A DNA stretch of 64,000 bases from Paraescarpia echinospica. Its lineage: Eukaryota > Annelida > Polychaeta > Sabellida > Siboglinidae. The notes under the pieces are model-generated. The model worked only from the letters and a program-made list of their open reading frames with translations. It was not told the origin of the DNA and made no database searches. Positions 50,732 through 61,555 of the stretch are shown piece after piece. The translations under genes were made by a program, and so were the position numbers. The stretch spans positions 26,818,032 through 26,882,031 of the forward strand of contig CM034539.1 in NCBI GenBank assembly GCA_020002185.1. The letters run 5' to 3'. Every line of letters begins with the position of its first letter. The stretch's first letter is position 1.

Positions 50732-51072
50732 TATACAATGGTTTTATAGTGGTTATATATTAGCGCAATAAACGCATTATTGCTTACGTCAGCACGCTCT
50801 AGGTACGGCGTTGATCGCTAGGAGGCGAACTAAAATACTCTCTGCACTCACCGCTAGGTGGCATCTCTAGTGTAGGGGTAGTCAATCATCCAATTAGTAT
50901 CAAATTACAACGCTCATCAATCACGTTTTTTATAAGTAGGTTTCCGTAACTAATTAGTGTCAAAAAAAGCCTTTGATCTTTTTTTATAAGTAGATTGTCG
51001 AAAACGTTTAGTGGTCATTAAATACTTTTTTATAAGTAGGCGTTTGAGGTCGAACAGAGCCTCTATACTACT
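50732..51072. repeat. Right terminal inverted repeat of element 2
   Basis: 341 bases, reverse complement of 33758-34097 with few differences. Between it and NADAR (50585-50731) lie decayed tRNA-like pieces: GGATTAGCTCTCCTGG, a D-arm and A-box match on minus, and TTCGCCTAGGGG...GTCGCAAC. Confidence 0.96.
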
Positions 51073-51078
51073 CACGCA
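51073..51078. repeat. Target site duplication, right copy
   Basis: CACGCA directly after the last base of element 2, identical to 33752-33757. Confidence 0.97.
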
Positions 51079-51103
51079 GCCGGACGAGAGTAAGCGAGAC
51101 TAG

Positions 51104-51165
51104 ATCTGCTCTAGAAATAGCCTACGCTCTTATTTCTCGAGCTGCTCTAAAAATAGCCAGGGCGA
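51104..51165. repeat. Palindromic CTAGAGC repeat, right of element 2
   Basis: GCTCTAGAAATAGCCTACGC, TCTTATTTCTCGAGCTGCTC and TAAAAATAGCC form the inverted counterpart of 33483-33550. Confidence 0.7.
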
Positions 51166-51560
51166 ATAAGAAGTTATCGTTCTTTAGTCGGCACACAATG
51201 TATTCATACGCAGATGAAGAAGCGGTTTTTGAAGATCAAGTTGCTGGCAATAAATGCATTCAAATCGAGGTAGCGATTCGAATGAAGGCCTAAAGCAGTG
51301 TTATGGGTACATGCAGTTTTCATAATATCCTTCATATATTGATCACCAATTTCACGAGGAGATTTTTGGTTAAAAGTTATCCTAACGCACAAAGTTTAGA
51401 GCATGGCTGAATTCATCAAAGAGAAGTTCAGAGGGTGTTTCAAGAAACAGGGTGAAATGTAAAAAGCCACGAGAATATGACACCGCGCTACATAAGAGTA
51501 TATTTCTAGCACTGAATATGTCCGAAATCGTTATACTGCATGCAACTAAATGCAACTCAC

Positions 51561-52081
51561 TTGAACTCCGCCGAATACTGCGTCTCCTGGATGCTCAGCT
51601 TCGCCGTTCTCTCGCTGTGTGGCGGCACCTGTACTTTCGTGTCGACGGACCACGTTTGCTGCGTCTCGAACAACTGAGTACCGACATGGCAGACACTCAA
51701 GTCGTGACCGAACCCCGACTTGGCCGTGATGATGTGCTCCGGCATTCTCAGGTCCAACTTGGTCTGTTCACCGATGGAGAAGCACTGAGTGAGACTAACG
51801 TAGGTCGACGCCTTCGTCGTGTTCTGAGCACTGAACGTGTTCTCTTGCAGCTCGTCGGTCTTGTTCGTGTATGTCGACTTTAGGATGATCACCCATTTCG
51901 GCTCCGGTCTTCTTTCCGGGTCTGGGAACTTGGGAATCTTCGTCTCGAACTTCACCCTGTCCCAGTTTACCTTCAACCTGCGCCTGGAAGAGTTACTCTT
52001 CTTCCCGCTGGAGACGCCTAGGACATTCTCCGCGTACGTCTTCGCCATTTCGTTCAGGTCGATCACTTTGATGTCGGCCAT
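51561..52081 (-). CDS. Aerolysin-like pore-forming protein gene 2, first exon
   Basis: 173 complete codons plus two bases from ATG 52081 (MADIKVIDLNEMAKTYAEN) to a strong donor CAA|GTGAGT (51555-51560). A short helical N-terminus and a Lys/Arg/Ser linker lead into the beta-rich aerolysin/ETX-MTX2 region: WVIILKSTYTNKTDELQ, FSAQNTTKASTYVSLTQCF, TQQTWSVDTKVQVPPHSE and IQETQYSAEF. These proteins oligomerise into membrane beta-barrels and serve in defence or digestion in invertebrates. There is no signal peptide, so release is cytosolic or unconventional. The last exon is at 33296, across Polinton element 2. The frame is fully open. Confidence 0.82.
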
Positions 52082-52150
52082 TGCGAATCAGTAAGCATGC
52101 AACCCGATTGGAATTGCACAGGTTCTATGCAGTTATCAAATCAGGTGGGT

Positions 52151-52157
52151 TTATATA
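52151..52157 (-). promoter_or_regulatory. TATA box of aerolysin-like gene 2
   Basis: ACTATATAAACCC on minus, about 70 bases before ATG 52081, consistent with a 5' leader of about 40 bases. Confidence 0.6.
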
Positions 52158-53439
52158 GTACGTGGGCCATGACGACGCGGATTTGGGAAAAAAACCATTG
52201 GCTGAACGGTGCCAGGTAAGGACACGTTGCTCTTCTACCAACACGTGACTTGACCAACGCAATTAGGGACCTACGTAATGTCGAAACAGTGATTTCGTCA
52301 TCGTGTATAATTGATTTGGGAAATTTATCGCATAGGCTAACCTCGCGTCGAAACCACAGCCGCGTGCTGTCTCGGGGTATTTCCGTCCAAGTTATAACCA
52401 CGCCGCGCCTGCAACACGTGGCGTGTAGAAACTAACGTAACAGGCATCGAAACTGGCAGTTCGATTGCACATACTAAAACTGAGAAGGATTGTGTGTGTG
52501 CGTGCGTGCTTGTGTGCTTTCGTGCTTCCGTACGTGCGTGCCTGTGTGTATGCACTTAGATAGTTTATATATTAATGCCTATTTTCTTAGCAACAGTTAT
52601 ATAAAACAAAATCAACCATCTAGACGATATATGTGGTTTATTTATGGCCTATATCTCTAAATGAGAGTTGGTGCCACGAAATTCATTATCTAGTGATGGA
52701 TCATGCATTTGCCATATCTGTCGAAACGGACGGGGTATTTTGGGTGGTAAGGCTGGAGAATGTGGTAGCCCACCAATATTTCTGGTATCTAATATTAAGC
52801 GCGGATTTCACGAATGGTAAATTGGTAAATGGCCCGTCCATTTTGAGAAAACGTTTGTTTAAAAATGGTAATATTTGTAAACAAAATTATGTATTTTTGA
52901 AGCAATGTTTGTGAGAATGATCAAACGAATCTGAATTGTTGAGAATGTATTCTTGTTGACCGTTTGAGATGTCGGTGTATTTGTGGTGAGCCATGGTTGG
53001 GGTGCAGTTTTTTTGTGAGTGTCCTTGGGGTGCAATTGGAGGATTTTGATGAATCTCTATGGGATGCAGTTGGAGGTTTTTAAGATTATAGAATAACTTG
53101 CAGCTTTCCATTAGACACTGAACCCCGTTTTGGAAACCATTAGAACAGGGCTAGACCCCTTATTTTCACAGCCATCAGCGCCGGTTCTCAGCCACTCAAT
53201 CGTCACATCCGGCTTCAGAGCGCAGCCCACTGTTGACTTTCTCATTGGTGGCCATGTTAACGTTTTGCCAGATTGCAAGAAAACTGTGTCTGAGGAAAAT
53301 CTAAAATTTCTTCCCAGCCAGTGCCATCATAATCTTTGACACGTCGTTGAAATTTCGTCAAATCACATACCTCCAGTTCTTTTAGAACACATGCATGCAC
53401 GGTACGCATCAACATCGACACATGCTATGTGAAAAAATG
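52158..53439. other. Intergenic DNA, no gene recognised
   Basis: Contains a GTGTGCGTGCGTG simple tract at 52494-52552. Short open frames here have no recognisable domain. Confidence 0.5.
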
Positions 53440-53965
53440 GCAACAAAATTACTCCGCCAACTACACTCTTCCGAATATATGTATTTTCACTGCCAATACA
53501 TGCTAGCACTCAACCTGCTAATATGGAATTGCACTGACAATATATGCTATCACTCAACCTGCTAATAGGTCATTTCTCTGTCAATACATGCCAGCACTCA
53601 ACGAGCTAATATGTCATTCACTGGCAAAACATGCTAGCACTCAACCTGCTAATACGTCATTTCACTGCCAATACATGCTATCACTCAACCTGCTAATATG
53701 ACATTTCACTGCCAATACATGCTAGTACTCAACCTGCTAATATGTAATTTTACTGCCATTACATGCTAGCACTCAACCTGCTAATATGTCATTTCACTGC
53801 CAATACATGCTAGTACTCAATTTGCTAATATGACATTTCACTGTCAATACATGCTAGTACTCAACCTGCTAATATGTAATTTCACTGCGAATACATGCTA
53901 GCATTCAACCTGCTAATGTGTCATTTCACTGCCAATACATGCTAGCACTTAACCTGCCAATATGC
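53440..53965. repeat. 44-bp minisatellite, about 12 copies
   Basis: Unit CACTGCCAATACATGCTAGC plus ACTCAACCTGCTAATATGTCATTT. It is the reverse complement of the array at 61171-61555. Confidence 0.95.
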
Positions 53966-54711
53966 CTGATCCATTGCACTTGTTTCATATAAAAAAGTAT
54001 TTCAAATATTACATTTTCTAAAGACTATGTTATTGTGAAACACAACAAGGAGGTTAACTGTGCTCTGTTCCCTTCAGCGGTGATCCCTTCAGCTTCCGAC
54101 ACCTTGCACTATATGCCCGTACGAATAGTTCCCAGTCGTGGTAGCGCTATCTCGGTTGCCACGCGATCGCTTGTTAATCATCGGGAATTCCCCGCCCCCG
54201 CCGGCGTTAGCACAGACATGACGCCGGATCAACGTGAGATCAGCTCTCTGATACGACATCTGCCTACGCCGTGGTTATGGCGAGGAAAGATCCAGACACG
54301 AAACCACGGTTTCGACAACTTGGTTTCGACAAGCCGGCGACGTCACATTATGTGGGGGGGGGGGGGCGGTGCCAACACATAGGGGTTATGAAGAAGGACT
54401 CGATACTTAACATAATATAGGTATGTAATGTCTGTCTATTACTGTTAATGCTATGCTACATACGTCGGGCTAATTTTGTTTAAGTGATATACTTATTGTG
54501 TCTCAAACATTCACACAGAAGCGTATATGAAGAGTTCTTCTTTAAAGAGTTAATATGTTTGATGAGCGTAGCATTAAACATTTCATAGTTCAAGTGAATA
54601 ATCGTTAATGTAACTGTAGTCATTTTATTGAGTGTTATTCTACTGTGAGTGGATCCCACATCCGTCCCTGGCTAATATCTATGTTGTATTCAGTATTAAA
54701 AGTGCAACTTA
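53966..54711. other. Intergenic DNA, no gene recognised
   Basis: Includes a G run at 54354-54366. A 115-codon frame at 54035-54382 has no recognisable domain and I do not call it. Confidence 0.4.
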
Positions 54712-55776
54712 TTGCACGACATTACAACAGTGCACGGATATACAATGATACACGACATTACAACAGTGCACGGAACTACAATGATACACGACATTACAAC
54801 AGTGCACGGAACTACAATGATACACGTCATTGCAACAGGGCACGGAACTACAATGATACACGTCATTACAACAGTGCACGGAACTACAATGATACACGTC
54901 ATTACAACAGTGCACGGAACTACAATGATACACGTAATTACAACAGTGCACGGAACTACAATGATACACGTCATTACAACAGTGCACGGAACTACAATGA
55001 TACACGATATTACAACAGTGCACGGAACTACAATGATACACGTCATTACAACAGTGCACGGAACTACAACGATACACGATATTACAACAGTGCACGGAAC
55101 TACAATGATACACGACATTACAACAGTGCACGGAACTACAATGATACACGTCATTACAACAGTGCACGGAACTACAATGATACACGTCATTACAACAGTG
55201 CACGGAACTACAATGATACACGTCATTACAACAGTGCACGGAACTACAATGATACACGACATTACAACAGCGCACGGAACTACAATGATACACGACATTA
55301 CAACAGTGCACGGAACTACAATGATACACGACATTACAACAGTGCACGGAACTACAATGATACACGTCATTACAACAGTGCACGGAACTACAATAATACA
55401 CGTAATTACAACAGTGCACGGAACTACAATGATACACGTCATTACAACAGTGCCCGGAACTACAATGGTACACGTCATTACAACAGTGCACGGAACTACA
55501 ATGATACACGTCATTACAACAGTGCACGGAACTACAATAATACACGTCATTACAACAGTGCACGGAACTACAATGATACACGCCATTACAACAGTGCACG
55601 GAACTACAATGATACACGTCATTACAACAGTGCACGGAACTACAATGATACACGACATTACAACAGTGCACGGAACTACAATGATACACGCCATTACAAC
55701 AGTGCACGGAACTACAACGATACACGTCATTACAACAGTGCACGGAACTACAATGATACACGTCATTACAACAATT
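54712..55776. repeat. 36-bp satellite, about 30 copies, open in several frames on both strands
   Basis: Unit ACAACAGTGCACGGAACTAC plus AATGATACACGTCATT. Because 36 is a multiple of 3 and the unit has few stops, four frames remain open for more than 350 codons (for example HYNSARNYNDTR repeated). Substitutions are not biased to third positions. It contains GTGCAC and TACACGTCATT. I read it as satellite DNA, not a gene. Confidence 0.9.
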
Positions 55777-55799
55777 AAAACCGATCCACGATGACAGTC

Positions 55800-57168
55800 T
55801 CGCGAGCGATTCCCAACGGTGTGCTAATGTATGCGTGACGTATGTTATTCACAGAAGACTGGGATTTCTTCTCGTATAACCATCACCAAGTCTGTCAGAC
55901 GTTTCGAGACGAGAGTCATACGTCACGTCGAAACTGACTGTCGTCTGCTTTATGGCTGCGCACATGGGGAATTTACGCTCTGTGCGTGCCCGTGACTCGG
56001 GATATCGGCCGATTGATTAATGTAGTACTAATGACACGTATACAAAAAAGTGACATGACTCACAAATCGGGTCATCCACAGTGTCCGAGCATATACCCAC
56101 AGCCATTCAACCGAGGTAACGGTTTGAACGACGATGTGGTGCAAGCGGGTGGACGTTAAACACCATGCACTTCACGCAAAACAGCATTGAGATTAACAAT
56201 AATCTAATTTAGATTGACCGTAACGTTTTTGAGATTAACCACAAACTCGTCGAGATTATCGAAAACGTTATCGAGATTAATTAAAACCTCGTGAAATTGA
56301 CATTAGAACAATTTCGGTCTGTATTATAATAGCAGATTAGTTCTCTGCGTTATATGATAGAACATCAATCGTTTACGTATTGGTGTCAGGTGAGAGTACA
56401 GTAGCCGGTTAGTTCTCGGTGAGATATGACAGTACAATAGCCGGTTAGTTATCCATGCTAGATGACAGTACAGTAGCCGTTTATTTTTTCGGTGTTAGAT
56501 GACAGTACAGTAGCCGGTTAGGTATCGGTGTGATATGAGAGTACAGTAGCCGGTTAGTTATCCATGCTAGATGACAGTACAGTAGCCGCTTATTTCTCGG
56601 TGTTAGATGAGAGTACAGTAGCCGGTTAGTTCTCGGCGTGATATGACAGTACAATAGCCAGTTAGTTATCCATGCTAGATGACAGTATAGTAGCCGTTGA
56701 TTTATTGGTGTTAGATAACAGTACAATAGCCGGTTAGTTATCGGTGTAATATGACAGTACAGTAGCCGGTTAGTTATTCATATTAGATCACAGTACAGTA
56801 GCCGCTTATTTCTCGGTGTTAGATTAGAGTACAGTAGCCGGTTAGGTATCGGTGTGATATGAGAGTACAGTAGCCGGTTAGTTATCCATGCTAGATGACA
56901 GTACAGTAGCCGCTTATTTCTCGGTGTTAGATGAGAGTACAGTAGCCGGTTAGTTCTCGGCGTGATATGACAGTACAATAGCCAGTTAGTTATCCATGCT
57001 AGATGACAGTATAGTAGCCGTTGATTTATTGGTGTTAGATAACAGTACAGTAGCCGGTTAGTTATCGGTGTAATATGACAGTACAGTAGCCGGTTAGTTA
57101 TTCATATTAGATCACAGTACAGTAGCCGCTTATTTCTCGGTGTTAGATTAGAGTACAGTAGCCGGTTA
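55800..57168. repeat. Repeat family R3, copy B, left part
   Basis: Collinear with 29640-30360 and, at its start, weakly with R2. The 36-bp minisatellite (GACAGTACAGTAGCCGGTTA) is expanded to about 21 units and includes a long internal duplication (56505-56780 versus 56840-57160). Interrupted at 57168 by a LINE. Confidence 0.88.
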
Positions 57169-59902
57169 ATAATAATAATAATAATAACACAAGTTTATTA
57201 GCAACTCATCTGAGTTGGATTTACAGTATACAATAAAATACAAATATACATTGGAACGTCATATATAATATTAATACACCGAAATGTCGTACAGTATAAA
57301 AACCATCCTTTTGCCCTTCATTCGTCATTGGCAGTTGAGTAATCCCCATGGTATAAAGGAGTTACGGTATCTGTTTGTTCGAGTTATTGGCAAAGGGTAC
57401 ACATTACTCTGTCTGATGTCATATTTGGTATGCCTTTTGTCAGGCAGCAGATAGTTTAATCTTTGTGTACTAACTTTAATCTTATTGAAATATTTTTTGC
57501 AAAGGCAGTCCCGTCTTGCTTTCAATGTCTCCAATTTAACATACATAAGTATCTCAGCGTAACTTATTGCAGGAAAAATACACTTTAATGCTCTTTTTTG
57601 TATCATTTCAATACTGTCAGATAAATATTGTGGCAAGTTAGTGTGCCATACAGGGCATGCATATTCTAAAACAGGTCTCACAACACTGACATATATAGTG
57701 ACCAGATCTTTCTGGGTAATTCCTACTCGCTTTAATTGATACAACATGTACAATCGTTTCCCGGCCTTTTTCACAATATTTTCGACATGCTTATTCCATG
57801 TCAGATCCTGTGAAATTGTAACACCTAGAAGTTTGGCATGGTCTACTTGATCTGCAAAACAGATGATCATCTCTTTTGATTTTCCTGAATTAATTTTCAT
57901 ATCATTCTGTTCTGTCCACCTAGCGGCAACGTCAACCGATTCTTGTATAACAGATACACCCTTTCTGTCGCATACTTCGAACAATGTACCGTCATCTATA
58001 TATTTATATAACGGAACAGGCGTTTCTAAATCATTTATGTAGACTAGAAAACATTTAGGTCCAGACAGTGTTCTTTGTGGTACTCCCCCATTGGGGTGAC
58101 CAGGATGCGAATATTCATTTCCTATTTTTACTTGTTGAGTTCTGTCCAGTAAAAATGTTGCCATCCATCTTATAATATGTGACGGCAAACCATACAACTG
58201 TAGCTTTTCTAGTAACAAATGATGATTAATAAGGTCAAACGCTTTGCTAAAATCTAGCATTACAACACGGACATAAGAATCCAATTTATCAGTCGCCTCA
58301 TACCATTTGTGTATCATTTCGACAAGAACGTCTGTTGTGGAAGTTCCACTAATTCCACCAAATTGCTTAGCATCAATTTCTCCTTCAATTGTGTCATCCA
58401 CCCATTTCATTATTATTGATTCAAATACCTTAGCAGCTATTGGAGTTAGTGAAATTGGTCTAATGTCTTTTTCAATCGACACAGGTGGGTTTGTTTTTGG
58501 TACACCTTCTCTTAGAGACTTGTTAAAGATAGCAGTTAATGGAGGAGCGAGGACGTTTGCGTGATTTCTTAACACCTACGCAGTAATGTTATCAGGCCCA
58601 GTAGCCTTGTTCACCTTAACATTCTGTAAAGCTTTAAAAGTAGTCATTACATCGATGACATACTGATCTGGCAGTTCCTCGTTTACTGTGAATAAAATTA
58701 TGATCCTTATTTAAACGAGGTAAATGTTCACTTACATGTACAAAAAACTCGTTCATTCTACTGGCTAGTAACGCGCAATCACCATTCGTTGTTTTGTTAG
58801 CAAGACCTTGCATGCATGAATTGTCATTTGTTTTACGTCCCATTATTTTTTTCATATTTTTCCACCAATCGTGGGAACCTAATTCATTCAGTGCTGCAAT
58901 TTGTGTTTGATAAAAATTGTACTTAAGTTTCGAAGCGGCGCGGTTAACCTTATTACGCAATAGTTTTGCTTGGTTCAAATCACCACTCATGTGAGCGCGC
59001 TGTCTGTTACGTACTAATGCTCTAAACCAGTCCGTAACCCATGGTTTATCAGCTGTGAGCCGCGTCACGACTTTAGTAGGAAAGCATATTTCCATGAGGT
59101 TGCAAATAACAGTTTTATAATATAAATACTGATCTGCACATGACTCCAACCTAAATAGTGGTTCCCATTTGATGGCAGACAAAGCCATAGCGAATGCGGC
59201 TTTTTCATTTGGCCCCATACACCTTACGGTTAAACGCGTCACACACCCAGTGTCAACTAAACGGTTACATTTTGGTTTAAGCAACACCATGTTGTGGTCT
59301 GATGACCCAAGTTCGGAAATAGTAACAGGCGATGTATATACCTCCTCCATGTTCGTCCATATTTTATCTAATATCGCCTGTCCACGTGTTACTACATTCA
59401 CTACTTGGACAAATCTATAATGCGTTTTTATAAAGTTGTCATGCAACTAGTTGAAATCCCCAGTTACAATCACACCACATTCTGGATGTCTGCGTACCAT
59501 GATATCTATGCACGTGATTATATGGTCACGTATTTTCAAATACTCCGTCTTTGGAGTGTAATATATACATGCTAACAATATACATAAAAATTTCCTAGGC
59601 ATTTTTTTCGGCATAATCTTAATCCATATTACCTCTAAATCGTGAGCCTCCATATCACTCAATCTCGTATACATTAAGTCATTTCTAATGTAGCAAGCTA
59701 CACCTCCGGCTCGTCCGTGACCTCTATCTTTCCTCTCCAAGCAAAACCCTTGCATAGTAAGGCTATTAGAATCCATATACTCTTTAAACCATGTTTCACT
59801 AACACATACAATCGACACATCATGTGTTGCTACAGTTACTTGCAGTTCGTCCATTTTTTCACTGCTCAAAGACCTGGCGTTTAAATTAATTAGGGAGGGC
59901 AG
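57169..59902 (-). mobile_element. 5'-truncated non-LTR retrotransposon (LINE)
   Basis: Inserted in the R3 minisatellite; GGTTA lies on both sides (57164-57168 and 59903-59907). The minus strand ends in a (TTA)n tail. The coding remnant runs from 59869: endonuclease VSIVCVSETWFKEY, RAGGVACYIRND, VIVTGDFN with a TAG right after (59447), then SSDHNMVLL. After a frame shift near 58690 comes the reverse transcriptase RPISLTPIAAKVFESIIM, VMLDFSKAFDLINHHLL, GGVPQRTLSGPKCFLVYIND, and the catalytic YIDDGTLFEV. A CR1/L2-like clade is likely but not certain. Dead by one stop, one shift and the missing 5' end. Confidence 0.9.
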
Positions 59903-61170
59903 GGTTAGTTATCGATGTGAGATGCGAGTACCGTAATTGGTTAGTTCTCGGTGTTAGATGACCGTACAGTAGCTGGTTAGTTTTCGGTGTTAGGTGAACG
60001 TAGATAGGGTGGCAGAGAGTATGCGAAGTTTCCGATCGGTCTCTCTATAGGCAATCCACGATATCTTATACAGAAAGCTCGCGTGCGCTAAGTTTGGCTG
60101 ACTGTATCCACAGCTAGAAGCTAGTTAATAACAACATCCTTACAAACAGCACGTGCCCAGTTTGCACTGATTACACGTTCGATCGTTCTTCCATTCGTAC
60201 ACCACTACGTCTTTATTAACACAGGACACTTGTAAGGGTCTACCACTACTCTTGCACCTAGTCATGGTGCACCGAAAGCATGTGTCATACGATATCTCGG
60301 CATACGCCGCGTGGTCCCGGGTCAGAAGTCAATCAGATATGGAACCTGTTATGTGTTCACGGTGCGACTCACTCTTTAAGTAGACTATGTGGGCTATGGT
60401 AATGGTATTGTGGCACACCTGTCTCAGTTACATTGTCGTTATTCCGCAGTCGAGGGAAACGCGTAGTCATGCTAACAAGACCACCGCATACAGTGTGAAT
60501 GCATCTACACCGGTGACTGAGACTTAATGTTCAATCGTTATCATTCGATTCCGAAATAGTGTCAACTGTCCAGCTGCTTCATCGGAACTCTGGTGTAATT
60601 TACCTTCCGTTGACAAGACATTTATAATTTAGGTGTTGCTACGTTTTTTTCTGATATGCATGCATGCGCAATTACAGTTTCATTCTGTTTATTAGATGTA
60701 TTGGTTATAAGATACCCTTTACATTATACTTGCTAGTTCTTCAATGGAAATAACTGGAGAGGTTGAGCAATACTCTCTAAACGTATGGGGCGCGGTGGCA
60801 TAATAATTAGAACATCGGACTCTCAACCTAGATCATCTGGGTTCGATTATTCTTGCTACCGTTTTGAACCTTTCGCTCATTCTACGTTGATCTAATTTTT
60901 TAGCTGTATAAATGAGTACCTGGCTATTGACGAATGGTCTTCGCGCAGTAAGTGTAGCGTGGCTGAATGATTCCCAGGAAGGCGAGATTATGTTAGTTTA
61001 GGGGGAAGCCTATAACTTATCGATAACCTCCTGGTAGCCTATCTTAAATTTATATAAACCGACTATCTTTTAAAAATATATCGATGCCATAGGCCTACGA
61101 CATCCATAGTTCAAAGGCAACTATCGTAACTACACAAGCCTATAGCACTAGCGTCGAGTGCGCAATCATT
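59903..61170. repeat. Repeat family R3, copy B, right part
   Basis: Resumes at GGTTAGTTATCGATGTGAGA exactly where copy A continues (30354) and stays collinear to CGAGTGCGCAATC-TTGG (31595 in copy A), where the 44-bp minisatellite begins instead of copy A's flank. Confidence 0.9.
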
Positions 61171-61555
61171 GGCATATTAGCAGGTTGAGTGTTAGCATGT
61201 ATTGGCAGTGAAATGACATATTAGCAGATTGAGTGCTAGCATGTATTGGCAGTGAAATGACATATTAGCAGGTTGAGTGCTAGCATGTATTGGCAGTGAA
61301 ATGACATATTAGCAGGTTGAGTGCTAGCACGTATTGACAGTGAAATGACATATTAGCAGGTTGAGTGCTAGCGCGTATAGGCAGTGACATGACATATTAA
61401 CAGGTTGAGTGCTAGCACGTATTGGCAGTGAAATAACATATTATCAGTTTGAGTGCTAGCACGTATTGGCAGTGAAATGACATATTAGCAGGTTGAGTGC
61501 TAGCACGTATTGGCAGTGACATGACATATTAGCACGTTGAGTGCTAGCACGTATG
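61171..61555. repeat. 44-bp minisatellite, about 9 copies, inverted relative to 53.4 kb
   Basis: Unit TGACATATTAGCAGGTTGAG plus TGCTAGCATGTATTGGCAGTGAAA, reverse complement of the 53440-53965 unit. Confidence 0.95.

Larger units (their letters stand above)
33758..51072. mobile_element. Complete Polinton/Maverick element 2, 17,315 bp
   Basis: Bounded by inverted termini 5'-AGTAGTATAG...CTATACTACT-3' and the perfect 6-bp duplication CACGCA. Starting with AG agrees with known Polinton ends. Left arm: a small membrane frame, a two-exon acidic protein gene, an RPA-like/alternative-splice unit and polymerase B. Right arm (minus): protease, capsid, pVI-like, penton, integrase-membrane fusion, small membrane protein, 253-aa protein, pX-like, ATPase and NADAR. 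Polymerase, penton and the 253-aa gene are broken and the capsid gene lacks ATG. The perfect duplication says the insertion itself is well preserved. It occupies the intron of an aerolysin-like gene, in a palindrome-rich setting. Confidence 0.97.

Noticed and set aside
54645..55794. Repeat proteins of about 350-377 residues
   Set aside because: Four frames on both strands are open only because the satellite period is 36; no codon-position bias or start context.
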